The notes below the pieces were generated by a model that worked only from the letters and a program-made list of their open reading frames with translations, made no database searches and had not been told where the DNA came from. Source: Varroa destructor (Eukaryota > Arthropoda > Arachnida > Mesostigmata > Varroidae). Taken from it: a DNA stretch of 64,000 nt. The position numbers were made by a program, and so were the translations under genes. Every line of letters begins with the position of its first letter. The stretch's first letter is position 1. Shown here in pieces: positions 1 through 13,523 of the stretch. The stretch covers positions 27,438,481 to 27,502,480 of the forward strand of contig NW_019211460.1 in NCBI RefSeq assembly GCF_002443255.2, written 5' to 3'.

Positions 1-661
1 TATCTAAAATCATTAGGTAGTACCTCATTTAAATACTGGGTAGCTCGCTTGTTTCTGTCTAGTTTGGTATCTTTAAATAATATATACAGTTTTCAATTGA
101 CGGTTTGTAACTTTTGTGGTCTCCTTTAATAGCTGCAACTATGAGATAAAGCTATCCAAGTAGTTTACGATTATCAACTCCTTTCAGAGCTGACTACAAG
201 CCGCATATAAAGTCCTATGATATGCCTTGAGTATCTCACTTTAGATGATGCTCGGACATTTGTTTGATTCCTGTTTTTTGACTTCACCGTAAGTTTAGTG
301 ACCTGGCCGACCCTACACTGATCCTACATTTTTTTTTCCATTAAACTAGTGATCTTCATGTAGCGTTATTGAGCTTACAGATGTCGATGAAGTACCCCTT
401 ATGTAGATTACTTGCCCACATGAACGGGAAGCTGACGAGCGATCCGATTTGCATGTTACGCTTTAGTACAAACGTGTAATAGCAACGCTTACAAGTTTAG
501 CAAGCTTCAAAATACTTTCGTGTTTTAAGCAACTAAATCTTTAAGTAATGCTTGTTCACTATACGTATCTGCGTATTGAGCTGTTCAGTGTTAAATAAAG
601 TTACTATATTGTTGAAATTAACGCAGCATATCTAGAAAAAGCTGGACTATACAGCCAGCCC

Positions 662-710
662 GCTCAAGTCCTGAAAGAAGCCTAGCAAGTACTCCTTTCA
701 GGACTTGAGC
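662..710. repeat. Perfect 16-bp inverted repeat, 17-base loop
   Basis: Bases 662-677 (GCTCAAGTCCTGAAAG) are the exact reverse complement of 695-710. The 17-base spacer is unpaired. The overall 49-base hairpin lies in AT-rich spacer without an open frame. The stem is GC-richer than its surroundings, so it would be stable as RNA. It may be a fold-back repeat or a structured transcript; nothing in the flanks decides. Confidence 0.88.
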
Positions 711-2205
711 CTCCAAGTAAGTCAAATTTGAACAGATTCAAATACGTTTCAAAGGATACACAATTCATGAAATTGTCCTATAGCCTAAACGCGAACGGAA
801 CAACAATAGAGGTCATATTTTATTCGAACTCAATCTGAGTAAACTGGTCAAAAAAAAAACTTAAAAACCCGCACCGATACACAGAGACAGCAGTGTATAA
901 GAAGTGTCGTTGAGCCAAATAGTAATAACCATTGCAGTCGCCATAGCACATATTATACATGTATATGGATCAAACGAGGCAGTCTGACGGAAGCCCAAGA
1001 CATAATAATGTTGGTGATTCTATCGAGACTTCTTCAAATGCTAATGGGTTTAAGAGAACAACCATTTGCTTTCACTTTAATCACTATCGTGAATAAAGTC
1101 AAATAACTATAAATATATGGACACTTCTAACATTGTTGGAACGTTTACTCTATTTCAAAGCGCTCGATCGCTGAAGTAGCGAGCTGATCCACTGATCTGA
1201 CCTTGTTGCGATGATGGTATCAGAATATTATTATCTACAATGACTACTTACAAGAGCATCCCTTACCTAATTCACGGTAGCTCTGTGTGTCGCAATTGCA
1301 TCAAATAATAAAATCTATGAACTGCAAACCCGTTCATTACGTGACGATTATTAGCGCTTGTGGTTAGACAACTTACTTACTCGTAAGCTGTCAGTAATAA
1401 ACTTACCACCAGAACAAGTTCACCTTCAGGCCGGTCTTTATCCTATTGTCGTTGAACATTATTACTTGTGTGAAGCTCTCAAAAGATCATCATCATTATA
1501 ATTGCCCAGAAGAATCTGGACATATTCATACAACAAGTCGACTAAAACCGCCATCGTTAAGAACGCCAATGACCTATGTCGTCGCAACTCATAGTATCTC
1601 AAACATTGACGACTTCACTCCAGCAACCTGCTTTTCGTAAGTTGAAATCAGCCCTCTGTACAAACAAAGCCAAGCGCCCCTGTCTCAAGAACGCTCATGG
1701 CATACCAGTATTAAATAGAGTTGGGGTGATGCGGAAACTATTGGGATAGTGGCAAGCACATGAATATTTCACGAGTCGCGGCTCCTGGGTCGAAGCGGAC
1801 ACGCGACTTTTGTGGAACAATATTCCTCTCCTCACACGCAAACCATCCGTTTCAAAACCGATACCCTTGGTGACAATAGGAGCTAAACATTCGGCTAATC
1901 AGATGTTATGGATGTTAAATTCCATTCACCCATTGAGTGGCTTGCTAAAATCTTCCTTGGAAAGGGATATTTAAAGATACGCTCACTCAAGGCAAAGATA
2001 AGCTTGCTTTTTCACTGATGAGTTTGGGTATACTTCAAAAGTGTTCGCGGACTTGAGTTCACAGCCTCAATGAGTATTCGCCTACTACTAATAAACTCAG
2101 TTTATTATTAATGGTATTCAAAAATTACGTGCTGATAATGTCACCGTATTCGTTCACGGCTACCTTGAAACGGTTCAACTAATTGTTTCACAACAATGAA
2201 CCAAT

Positions 2206-2223
2206 CAACAACAACAACAACAA
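2206..2223 (+). repeat. (CAA)6 microsatellite
   Basis: Six uninterrupted CAA units lie in AT-rich spacer and continue imperfectly into ACAAAAG. No open frame crosses it that would make it a glutamine tract. Confidence 0.85.
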
Positions 2224-2391
2224 ACAAAAGTGACTAATGTTTTTTTCGAAATTAAGCACGTACATACTATATCTTAGGTAACTTTGTTTTAGTACGCATA
2301 CGAACGGTAGAATCTTAGAACCAACCGCACTAGTAAGCTTTGCATAAAATGAATAAATCTACATTTATCTTCTAAGTGTTCGTGTCTCCCA

Positions 2392-2413
2392 GTTGTTGCT
2401 GCTGTTGTTGGTT
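2392..2413 (+). repeat. GTT/GCT cryptic trinucleotide repeat
   Basis: The stretch GTTGTTGCTGCTGTTGTTGG is a degenerate trinucleotide repeat. It lies 170 bases after the (CAA)6 tract and is partly complementary to it. The two could pair in a transcript, but both are simple repeats. Confidence 0.7.
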
Positions 2414-3240
2414 AAGCTCGGAACTTAAATGACATAGTAGTTATCGCGTACTTGCTTCTACTATCCAGCACATGTTTCTTTGCTGTTTTTAGATGAACTT
2501 CGTTGGGGTAGCATTTCGCTGAAATAACCCCTATATGGCAGCCTCGCTTCTTAATACTAACTCGTGGGGTTCAACTCTAGTTTCAGGCGATGCGGTTTGA
2601 GCTTCTAACTCGATATACACACTTCTTGATCTTCCAAATGGAGTATTAGCATAAGGAATAAGTCCACAGATGTTTACCTGTGGGATAACAGCAACCTTCG
2701 GTTGGTGTTACGTAATCTGCTGCAAACCCATATGTTTACGTAAGATAAAAAGAAAACTATGACTCCGTAACCGTGCCTTGTTTAGGTTCATATAAACCTA
2801 TAATTTGGATAGTGGCACTAGTTTTTATTTGAACCGTCTGTAAGCTCACCCTTTCAGTGGATATGGCCAGGCAATCTCACAACATAAAAGCAAAGAAGGG
2901 TAAAAATTAAAATCGCACTCTGTATTCTGCATAAGCGAAGCCGAACTATCTTCTTGTTAACTATATATTTGTGATTCTACTGCTATCAGTTATTTCCCTT
3001 ATTTCCCTTGAAACAACGGTTTTTTGTGCTAAATTGTATTGAAATTGAAATCTCGCGGATTTTATCAAAGAATGCCCATGTACACATCCGTACGTAAATC
3101 TTGAAAATGCAGAATCTCTTTCTGTTGAACTTCTTTTTTTTACTATTCGCTCTAAATTGTAGTTGTGCACCTGTTTCTAAAGAAATGTACATATACTGTT
3201 GATGGCAGTTAAACATGAGAGCATGCGCTTGACAAAGCAG

Positions 3241-4660
3241 CTCCCCTTAATTGTACTGGGCACGCGCAAACTCGCTCGACGTTCTGCTGGAACTCTTTCT
3301 GCTTGGCTAGATGGATTAGTTCTAGCTTTAGCCATTCTATTGTCGGTTACTCGCTAATACATTACAGACAACAGGAGCTAACAAGCAAAAAAAAAAACGT
3401 GCATCGATGGCTTAGCGAGTTTGGACCTATCGCGAGTCACCTCAAGCCAACCGCTGTTGTCGCTTTCAATTTGCTACCTTCAACTTTTCCCGTTCACCAC
3501 CCAATTTATGGAGCTCCGATGAGTCTTAATGCCAGTCTCTAACGTAAGAACACAAGCCAGCAGCACTAGTCAACAAGCGATTCAGTCATAACTACTATTA
3601 GTTGGGAAATCTACAAGTAGAAGTTGTCGCAAGTTATTGTTGATGATCCTGGTTCGGTGAAGTAGAAGGTACCGACTCGCTTACTGCCGACACTTCATTT
3701 CGTGGCAGCAGCGATGTGTCGCACATTACTCTTTTCCTCTCTTGCTTCCGGAAGAGAAGCAGCGACGTCAACATTGGAGACCGTTGTTACTCTTTATCGA
3801 ACTTGTGAGGTGCAGAAATAGAGGATGGGGCGGGGCGAAATCGTAGAGGCCCCGTTCCAGTGGTCCAGAAAAATATACGGCCTTAGTAAACGTGCACACG
3901 GTAATGAGGGGAAGAGAGAAAATGAAAGAGGGACAAGAGAACGGCATGGGGAAAAAGGACGAATGCTGCTGGCACTGAAGGCGTCACTGCGACTGACCGA
4001 CCGACCTGGCCGAGAAAAATAGACAAAGAACGTAAAGACTACTGTTGATAGAAAACAAGCGGAAAGGGGAGACCAATATGCTGCTTTTGCTTTCACCGAC
4101 CTGCTTGTCAGTTATTTTGGACAGAGGAAAGGTTGTTGCATCCAAGCGGTCAACAGTGCGCGCATGGTCATCAGTTCGTATCGGGATAACAACAACAAGC
4201 TTCCGTTAACCACTGTCCTTTGGTCGGTCCGCCCATCCACCCCCGTCTTCGCTTCTAGTACCTTATAGCGTCAAGCACCATTGCAATACATGACGGCAAA
4301 GCACTGGTCTGGTATGGTTTCGGTATGGCATGGCCGAATTCGCCTGTGGTCGTTCGGTAGCTTGGGCATAGCCAAACAACGCATACAAAGAAAAACTACG
4401 GCACCAAAAGCCGCCAAACTGGCCATTGATGTCACTGCTGCTCTCTCACATGTTATTGCACTTCCTACTGCACGATGGATCGTACGTTGGTCGTTCCCTG
4501 TTAGACAGATGAAGTCGACAAGGGGGTATCGATAATTTGCTAGGCACACCAGGCGGGAAAATTGAATACTAGAAGGCACTTTATAACAGCTATGGCTGTC
4601 ATTACACGCAGTCATAAACACAGTTACCAAAAAACTTGTACAACTCACACACACTAAAAA
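3241..4660. other. GC-richer patch, no gene identified
   Basis: The plus strand is purine-rich at 3900-4020. Overlapping frames are open on both strands at 4271-4654 (84 codons plus, 127 codons minus, neither beginning with ATG). This mutual openness points to stop-poor composition rather than one clear gene. Exonic or promoter sequence is possible; no domain is seen. Confidence 0.45.
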
Positions 4661-5721
4661 CTGTATTCAATAGCTTTGTAGCCTCTAATCGAATAAGCCG
4701 GCGACGATGACGATATCTGACGATCTTTTTGCTATCGGCTTCTGCAGGGTATCGACAAAATGCAAACACGAATCTGATTGATACGCTAAGATAGGGCTAT
4801 ATGAGCCAGTAGATGTACGTCACCCTTCAGTATAGCCTATTGGCAAGTTCAGTTAAGAACATGTTCTTTTACAAATGTCCCTATATATACGCATATAGTG
4901 CATGTTGATATATGGAATACAAATATTTTATCAATTGACAACTAGGTGTAGCCGTCGTTATGCGTTCTCATATACAGCAGTGCAAGTACTAATGAGTCCG
5001 TAAAATGAGCCTTTCTGGAAAGGACGTCTGTTGTCTCCGATTTAAGAGCCATGTGTAGTTAACGTTTCGTTTACAACTGATAGCTCTTTGCGAATCTGGA
5101 GGTTGTTCTCATTTATTTAGGAAAAATAAACAGGAGCGAAAAATCCGCAGGGATAGAGGCACGTTACAAGAACTGTCGTCGCCCAACCCTCCGTCACCCC
5201 ACACCGATGATGACAGACAAACAAGGCCTTTTTTCCTATTAGAAGCCAACCTATTGGATAGACATTAAAACGCGTCGTGTTAGCACAGTCTTTCACGCTA
5301 CAAGTGGCATAATGCAGGCATATATACGGCGTAAACGAGAGTTTCTTTCGGCAATCTTTTACTTAGCTCTGCGGGAACAATGCGGCGGTCAGCATGGCTC
5401 TTCGGTTTCCCTATCTCTGAAATCCCGAAAAGCTGAGAAATCAGCATAATCTCGAAGGGTCGTAGCTGTAAGGCGACGCTGTCGATGAACTTTATACAGA
5501 CAATACAGCCTGTGGAAGATCCCTACCACAACCTGAGCTCAAAATCAAATCGCAACAGCTTGTTTGGGCCTACAGGCCTGGCTATTACAAGTAAACTTTT
5601 TAGACTGGTGTTATTTAACTTGAAAGAAAACTTTCCAAACGTTTATCACCCTCAAAGCGTCTATTTACCTAGTCCGTGATGGAAAAACACAGCTAGATGC
5701 ATACTCTGAAAACCTTGAAGG

Positions 5722-5793
5722 TTTCAGATCATCAAGATCACAGAATCATAAGATAAAGAAAAAAAAAGATTCAGTTATCTTAATGATCTGAAA
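5722..5793. repeat. Imperfect 26-nt-arm hairpin
   Basis: The left arm 5722-5738 (TTTCAGATCATCAAGAT) pairs with 5777-5793 with one mismatch. After a four-base mismatched bulge, GAATC (5743-5747) pairs with GATTC (5768-5772). The arms are therefore about 26 nt with an internal bulge and an A-rich loop of about 20 nt, a shape like an animal microRNA precursor. An overlapping alternative hairpin (TCTGAAAACC with AGGTTTCAGA, about 5704-5729) competes for the left arm. Expression cannot be inferred from sequence. Confidence 0.6.
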
Positions 5794-6479
5794 AGACACA
5801 GGCCTGCGGTTTTTAACAGGTGCGAGGAATTGCTTTGATTGCTTATTATCTGCTATGTATATCTGTGATCTGCTACATTTATCTTTTATTTAAGCAAAAA
5901 AAAATTGATTTCTAAAAAATCTGCGCGTCTATTGAAAGAGAGCACGCATAGTCCGTCCGACTGACAACTAAACCAGAAGTCGCCAATTAAAATATGCGTA
6001 CACCACTGTAAATCGTTCGGAAAGGCGTTTTTTATTTGTATTATTGAAATTCTGAATAATGCTCGAAATAGTACTGAAAATTAAGTTTTTTCTTGTTTTT
6101 CGCAATCGAATAATTTAGACCTAAAAAATTCGTGTTAACTTCGAACAAATTCGCTACTTAACCTGAACTCCAGTTGAACGGCGCTGGCAATTCTAGCAAA
6201 GTAAACCTCACAGAAGTTATGTCTAGGAGTTTGGATGAGTCAGAGGTATTTCTAATGCGTAATACCTAAAAATTGCGATTACTCCAGTAGTTACCAGTCG
6301 CACGATTTGGAAAAAGTATTCCAAGTAATGAAAGTTACTGACTAGATTTTCCTCTAAGAGTGCTATGTATAACATACAGCTTGTTATGAACTTCTTGGAT
6401 ACATCGCAGTACCTAGTGACCTTTCCAAATACATTCAGGTGAACTAGGACTCAGCCCTGTAAGAGTGATAACACATCGA

Positions 6480-6513
6480 TTTTTATATACTTACTGGATA
6501 AAGTATATAAAAA
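6480..6513. repeat. 13-bp AT-rich inverted repeat
   Basis: TTTTTATATACTT (6480-6492) is exactly complementary to 6501-6513 across an eight-base loop. The right arm runs on into an A run of ten. Low sequence complexity makes a chance origin likely. Confidence 0.6.
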
Positions 6514-7780
6514 AAAAACAAGGTGAACTAAAAACATATATACAGTTTAAATTACCCTACGATCAGTCTTTGTTTATGTATAATTAAGATTTAACTTGAA
6601 GTCCCAAAGTTATTACCGTTCTGACCTATATACTGCTAATAGGGATGAACTACTGATTCAAACATTTTACTGTTAGTATTTGATTGTGACTTTTAGGATT
6701 TCCTGTGCTATCGATTTTCTAACGTTGACCTAGCAAATAGGAACGATAGATCTCTTTCCATCAGATGCAGATGGTGCGTTATGTTGAAAATTAAATAGTG
6801 GTTAAACAGATATTTGTAGTGAATTGAAATAAATAGCAGCAGTAACTATACCGTCAGAAAACAATGTAAAGACTTTTTAGACACCCTACGTTAAAGATAA
6901 ACCGCTACGAACGTTAGATTCAAGTTATGTACACTTAGATATTGCACTACTAGCTATTTTTCGTTATCTTCTTACAACCCAACAGTACACTGGGAACGAA
7001 CCCCTAATGCGTGTTGGGTAATAACACTGCCTTAAATAGGCCAAAACCTTGAAAGCAAGATAAATTTATGTATGAATGTCTAAGAAATGGCTGTTGACAG
7101 CCGGCAAACGATAAAGCGCTACATCCAAAAACCGCTTCATCGGTAATATGGATTTACATATTCAAATCAGTAATTAACTGTCCAGATACGGTAATACGAG
7201 TTTACCTGTAATGGCGCTAATAATGCTAGTTAAGATATATTATTTTCAGTTTTTCTAAATAGAGTTTTTACTTATGGGCACCACCAGGGCAAACCCTATT
7301 TTGTATGGGCCGAGTGTGGAGCTCAACCGCAACGACCGGACACATTTTTGCTAAATTCAATACCTATTAATTCGTGATTCACACTCCGAATTAATCCAAA
7401 TCATCGTTTAATAGTACTGCAGTATTGAGTGTGCCACCAAATTCTATTCTTTGAGTTTTGGGGAACTGTTCTATCCGAAAATAAATTCTATCAACAAGCA
7501 CATTACGCAGACTAACTTAATAATTTCGAAGGAATATCAAACATATACCGAACCATGGCCCGAGCTGATAAAGGGGTCCAGGGTTTAGTGGATGAGAGTC
7601 CCACAGTACCGGACAAAGAGCAGTCATGTCCTGCCTACGTCCGGTCTGCATAATGCATTTGCCCTTAACCTCCAAAAAAGAAGACCAACTTATTAAACCC
7701 CAATTAATTATTTTTTTTTTAACAATCAACGACCGATAGTCTAGAAAAAGCCAGTTTATTGCTGTGAATTAGATCGAGTC

Positions 7781-7796
7781 GATATGATATGATATG
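7781..7796 (+). repeat. (GATAT)3 short tandem repeat
   Basis: Three tandem GATAT units, each carrying a GATA core. With so few copies this may be chance. Confidence 0.55.
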
Positions 7797-9639
7797 GCAC
7801 AGTTTCCTGATATTGTATTGATAATGACAATTTACGCCGTACGTGTACGTATTGATGTTGACGCCTAAAGCCTCGACACTCTGACGCAAGTCTATTGATA
7901 CTGCTATATCGTAGTTACTGCTGCGGGCCACTATTAGTTATTGTCTGATATTTGGCCGAAAGTTATTAACTTGAAATTCTTCTGCCAAAGCTAGCCTAGC
8001 AGCCTTTAATGAAACGCATCAGCTTTAGCCAAGTTCCTATGTTAAGTTAGATGATGCTAAATTTTCTGACTTAATCCGATCGGACTTGTAACCGAATCAA
8101 AATCGAGACTTCTAAGTAAAAAAAATGAAAATGGACACGGCCTTCATGCAACAGCGACCTGACGTTGTTAGTTTATCGAAAATATTAGGAAAAAATATTA
8201 GGCGGTATTAAAAGCGCTTTGATTTGGCTTCTCTATAATGGAAGCTATTTCCTGTCTAGCAATCACTAAAACATATTTCCAGCTTTACTCACTCATCTGC
8301 CCTACGGCAAGCGTGGGAAGCAACAGCACGGCAATGACGTAAATTTTCTCCAAAAACATGGTGAATATTGTCGCTTGCTATTACAGATCCGGTGGTCACC
8401 CCTGACCTGATCGTTACTAATCCCGAGTTTCACTCATGAAAACTTTCCCTACTCACGTTTACCACCTCTCGACAAGTTAAGAAGTTAACACTTTTTGTTT
8501 GGAAAGAATGTTTTGAGGATGCTTCTTTCGGCTTGCACTGCTTAAAACCTGCACATGCACACGCCTGGTGTACAAACCGTATCCAATTGGGTGTCACTCT
8601 ACATGCCAGTTTCAATTTCCTGATAGCTGATGCCCTAGTTGTGAGCCGTTTCGAGCTCTCGACGAAAATAGAAGTAAACGCTGGATCCACCAGGGACCCG
8701 TACTGGGTATCACACTGTGCGTTGGGTGGGGGTCACTCTCGCCTACGCTATCCTACTTCACTCGCACTGAATTTTAAACACGCTCTATCCTAAGCAAAGC
8801 ACGTTATCCCGGCCGGGCGGCAGTAATTTATCGCTGCAGTGGGAGCTTCACATTTTGTAATGAATTCGGGTCGAGTAATCGTATCTGAGACACCACAACA
8901 TCAGTGTTACAAATTGACGACGATCTTATTATAGCCTAATAACCATTTTATTACGCGTTGCCAAAGTGTTCGCTCGTGGCTGTTCTGTAATGCTATCGAT
9001 AGCAGTAATAACGTAGCTGAGCCGAATAAATAACGAAACACACAGGTTTACTTACGAGCCCACTAATCGCTCTATTAATGATCGCAGTGTCCCGGAAAAG
9101 AGCGTAAATGGCCAATCCAGATTTCCTGCGCTTTAATCGATTACTCAGTCCTCTTTTGTATGTCGACAAACTTCCTTTCCTGCTCCTTGAGTCGCTGATA
9201 GCTAACCATCGACTGAGCTGTGGCTTTAGCTTGCAACGAGACAACTTATGCGAGTACATCAACTTTTCGACACCAAAGAAAGTGGATCATTTCAGCTAGG
9301 GCAGCGTGTATACCGCCAGTTGCGTTTGGCAGTATCATTGCGGTGTTTCTGTTAAAACATAAACACAAATACTCGATACAATTTACACTGTCCGCACGAA
9401 CTTACGCAAATTCAAATATGTTACGTGTCACTTGGCTTCTATGAGTCACTGTTTCCGGTTCCGTCGTTTCGCAGGTCCGGGAGACGTTTGCAGGACAGGA
9501 ATTGACTGCACACTAAACCCGACTAAACAGACTGTAAAGGAAAAACCCCGTATGGTTACTTTTTACTACCCTCCTCCTTAAAAGGAAAGGGCCGCCGACG
9601 AGACGTTGTCATCTCGAACAGAGAGTTGTCTTCCATTCT

Positions 9640-9665
9640 GCCAGGGAGTTCTCTGAGTCCCTGGC
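9640..9665. repeat. 8-bp GC-rich inverted repeat
   Basis: GCCAGGGA (9640-9647) pairs with TCCCTGGC (9658-9665) across a ten-base loop within a GC-richer patch. It resembles a bacterial terminator stem but lacks a T tract and the context is not bacterial. Confidence 0.5.
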
Positions 9666-12600
9666 TGGCGTTTTGCCTCCGGCAGCAGCGGAGGACGGTG
9701 GCATCATCGTTCCTCGAAGTCGCGTTAATACAGTTTGCGGTATCCTCTATTGCCTGCGTTAATCCAGCCTTCGAACAGAGACGCGTTTCAGAATAGTAAG
9801 GCCATTCCTGCCACAGAGGCTAATTTTTGCCTTAGGAGTGGCTTGTACTAACATTCACTAGTTTGAAATTATCCCATCGTAAAGTGTGAAACAATGAAGC
9901 TATCCTACTTGTAAATCAGCTGCACGTCTCCAATTTTCATCAGAGTTTTACGGGCGACTGTTAAATAAACAAACGCTTACCCTGTTTATTTTTGTCAAAA
10001 ATTTTTTGTGAATAATTAATTTAAGAGTGCAACTGGAAGCATTATGTTCGACTCAAAATAAAATTATAATCTGCGACGCTGGGGTAACAGGCGGGCTTCT
10101 AACTCAAAAGAATTTCGGTGCACAGAACGAAAAAGATAGGCTTTTCCTCAACAAACCGGCAGTGCGAATACCCACACATATAATTTACTGATGCTGAAAT
10201 GGAAAACTTCCTCTAATGTCTTCATTTGTTACTCTACTTGAGAACAAACATAGTAAGATATGAAAATCTTCAAGCAAATCATTTACTACGAATATTCAAT
10301 AAAAAAGTATGCACAGCTATGGTACATTCCAATATGGACCCTCGAGCTACCATATCATGGTATGCGTGTTGTAATCAGGCGTTCTATCCTTGCCATGAAC
10401 ATAACTATTCGATATGTCAAGTTTAGCTATTGTATAAGTGTGTGATTGAAACATGCCGATCTTCTCTCACAGCTATACTATACCGTAACGACAAATAAAA
10501 TACATAAGCGGAGCGACGTGACGAGCAAGTGTGCAAACGGTTATGCAGCGCAAACCTGTCGCATCGCGGTCTTATTATATGTAAGCAAGAAACACCGCCG
10601 ATAGGTCTCTCTATTACGCGGCGACTGCTATGATACATTGATGACATAGCCTTTCTCCCTTCGCGGCTTCATTTGCATCGTTCAGTGTTTTGCATAGGGT
10701 CGACGGCCTAAGTGGCTCTTTAACAGAAAGCAGATGACTCATTTTGTTACCATGAGAGTGTTGGCACCAACGACGCAGGACATCAAAAGTGTCAATCGGA
10801 ATGGTTTTTTTTTGCTTGTTGTGGCTCGTTGAAAAAATAGAACAATCCATCGGCGCTGTCGCACGCTATGGTCGGGCGCAATTGTCACTTGTTACCTTAT
10901 CTCGCTTTATTGGGCTACTTCTTGTATCAGTGCGTCATTTGCGGCTGCTTGCTCGGGCATCGAAGCCTTTATGAAATAGTTCGACTGGGCATATACTCAC
11001 AGGTGTCCTGCTAAACAAAATGCGAGCGCTAGACGCTTGCCACAAGTTCATCGAATTAAAGCTCACAAAGCATTGAAGAATCCCACTGTCTCTTTATGAA
11101 TGTTGCGCATGACCCCCTCTGTGAAAGCAATTAGGAGTAAATACTGAACGTTGATCGACACGGTCAAACGCTATTGTACGCATTACGGTTATAGCTTCTC
11201 CTCTACGCCAATCATTCTTTTGATAAAGCGATTACATAAACAAAATTTTGCAAAGATCGCTGCAATCGAACTTTAATCGGTGTAGACGCATTTGACCACA
11301 GCTTCGCTCGACGAACATCAGAATTGATAAACTTTTATCTAGTTACCTTTGGACAGCCGACTTCAATAATTTGCCGCACCCGATGACGGTCATGAATCGC
11401 CAGGTGCGTTCCCCAACACGGATTGGCCCTCCACAGACAAGGGCTTAATTGTGAGAACTTAATTTAGACTAGCAGACGAATTGACGATGATCCGTCCCAA
11501 AAGTCCAATGCCATCACTCAACGCTGGTGAAGTACCTGCAATACTAGAATTGAACGCAACGAACGCTTGTTCCATGCACACTTTAGTGCCTGCTCCCAGC
11601 AACGTATATATTGACTTAAAATAGTAGCAGTTCCCACATTTATTAGAACCGACTGCCGTAACTCGGAATAGGGCTCATAGGTATTATTTAGAGGTTTTTT
11701 CAAATCGATGTTGAAATATTCAGGTAAGCTTCACACCATTAATAGCTGATACGTGGTAAATATTTAAGTCTTTGGTTATTCGTGACTATATATATCGAAT
11801 GCAGAGAATACAGTTCTCTGATACCACTCAACATATATACTCTCTATAACTAGAAGCAGAAGTACAATTTCGTGCTTGCGTGTCACTTCTTGTCGAAACA
11901 AGAGCGTACGTAAAAGACTGCTGTAAGACTGATGAAGACACCAAGTAAAGGTGCTATTTAATCCAAACAAAAACTAGCTATTCGTACAATCATTTCCTTG
12001 ACGAAATCCATAAAACAGCATTTCCGCGTAAAAGTAAATTACTGTGATTACGGCAACGATAATAATTCCTGTCGGCTTAATATTAAATTCTTCGAAGCGC
12101 ATCTTGCGGAGTATAACCAAAATACCTAACATACAAAATAAAAACAAGGGTATAGTTAGTTTACAAAATGAGTCCAGGCCAAATGGAAATTGCGTGGCGT
12201 ATGCTAGTGCCCATTTGCATAACTATTACCAGCAAAAAAAGCAGATCCAGCTGCAACAGACTGTCGCCGTAAGTCATGGGTGTGCCTGTACAGTCCACCA
12301 GGGAAAAGTCAGGCGGGAGAATTGAGTTCAACAAAAGAGAAAGGGATTTCGGTGCCGAACACGTTCGGGCGTAAGTACACACTCGTAATAGATATCAGGC
12401 CATTTGGTATTACGAAATGTTACGCGAAAATAAATGGCCAATGCTTTCAAATATGTCGAGCTCTCGAATAGCTTAGTGAATTTAGGTTGGTTACTTGATG
12501 ACAACTCTACGACTGCCTTACCACGTTAAAACTGAGAAGAGCAGATTTCGTTAACGGCCTCAGTTCCCATATTCTTTGTATAAAAGTTCATCTACATATA

Positions 12601-13270
12601 CTACTGCCAATTACCTCAAACGTGCCATCGATAGAGAAATTATGTAAGGTAATGCAAACCACGAGCACAGGATGTCGAGAAGCTTTCGGAATGCTGCTTT
12701 CAGGCGACAAAAAGACATATCTACCATACGCCAAAATATCGTTGTTCTACCTGATTTGATTTAAAAGTTACTTAAGGTTTTATATATCCACAGTAGCCCT
12801 GGGCGGCTTAGCTTAATAGTTTTATAAGGGGTCTTTGAAATGTTCGACGGTGAGCTACTCGTAGTAGACCTGGAAATGATTGAATTACTTTTGAAACTAT
12901 TGAAAATATTATGTGTATCAACGTAATGCCTTGTTTACTCGTAGTAATAAGTGTCATATGAAGAAAAGAAGATCGAAATGTCTTAGACCCCTCAATGTGC
13001 AATAATTCTAGTTTCGTGGTCTAATTGACGACATTGTAGAACCTGTAGTATATCGCAGCTCAGAATGCTGGTCAAAATGCGCTGTCAGCTGATTGTAAGA
13101 ACTCATATAGCTCGGAAATTACACGATCACGGCTCAATATCAAAGCCGAAGTTTTCTAACTCACGTATCATAATAGTCTTCATATGAGCAGTAATTGTAG
13201 AGATATAAAAGTGTCTCTAAATTATGACTCCAGTTCATTAGTAAAAAGACTTCTAAATTAAATAGTTTTT

Positions 13271-13303
13271 ATTTTATACACGTGTCTTTGACCTGTATAA
13301 AAT
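13271..13303. repeat. 10-bp inverted repeat upstream of mariner relic
   Basis: ATTTTATACA (13271-13280) pairs with TGTATAAAAT (13294-13303) across 13 bases. It ends about 220 bp before the first recognisable transposase codon, too compact to be the element's two ends. It is probably a chance AT-rich hairpin. Confidence 0.45.
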
Positions 13304-13523
13304 GTTACACTCAGCTTGTTTAAATATATTGGAAAACAGAAAAAAATCCTTTGTTCTATCTTAAAAGCATCATTTAAATTTTCCCGTCTCGGAATAATCG
13401 CCTACTTACGTTCGTTTCGTAAAAAAACAAGCCCTGTGCTACACACAAGCAAAATTCCATGGCCATATAATAGATCTCGAGTTTGAGTAAAATTGAGTAT
13501 CCTGATATATTCTACAATTCTCC

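Larger units (their letters stand above)
1..3240. other. AT-rich spacer
   Basis: No gene is supported. It holds the 662-710 hairpin and two trinucleotide repeats. The only frames over 60 codons (1446-1640 +, 2961-3170 - and 2986-3216 -) show no motif. Confidence 0.6.
4661..8400. other. AT-rich spacer
   Basis: Apart from the hairpins at 5722-5793 and 6480-6513 and the GATAT repeat at 7781, nothing is supported. The part at 5140-5480 is a little richer in GC. Confidence 0.6.
8401..13500. other. Mixed spacer with GC-richer patches
   Basis: GC-richer parts lie at 8400-8800, 9440-9800 and 10500-10980. At 8430-8793 both strands are open for 86 codons, again without a domain. No RNA gene was recognised. 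The part from 11000 to 13500 is AT-rich and runs up to the mariner relic. Confidence 0.5.

Noticed and set aside
4271..4654. 127-codon minus frame overlapping an 84-codon plus frame
   Set aside because: Both strands are open over the same GC-richer DNA, both frames use non-ATG starts, and neither has a recognisable motif.
9640..9665. GC-rich stem considered as a transcription terminator
   Set aside because: No T tract follows and nothing else suggests bacterial DNA.
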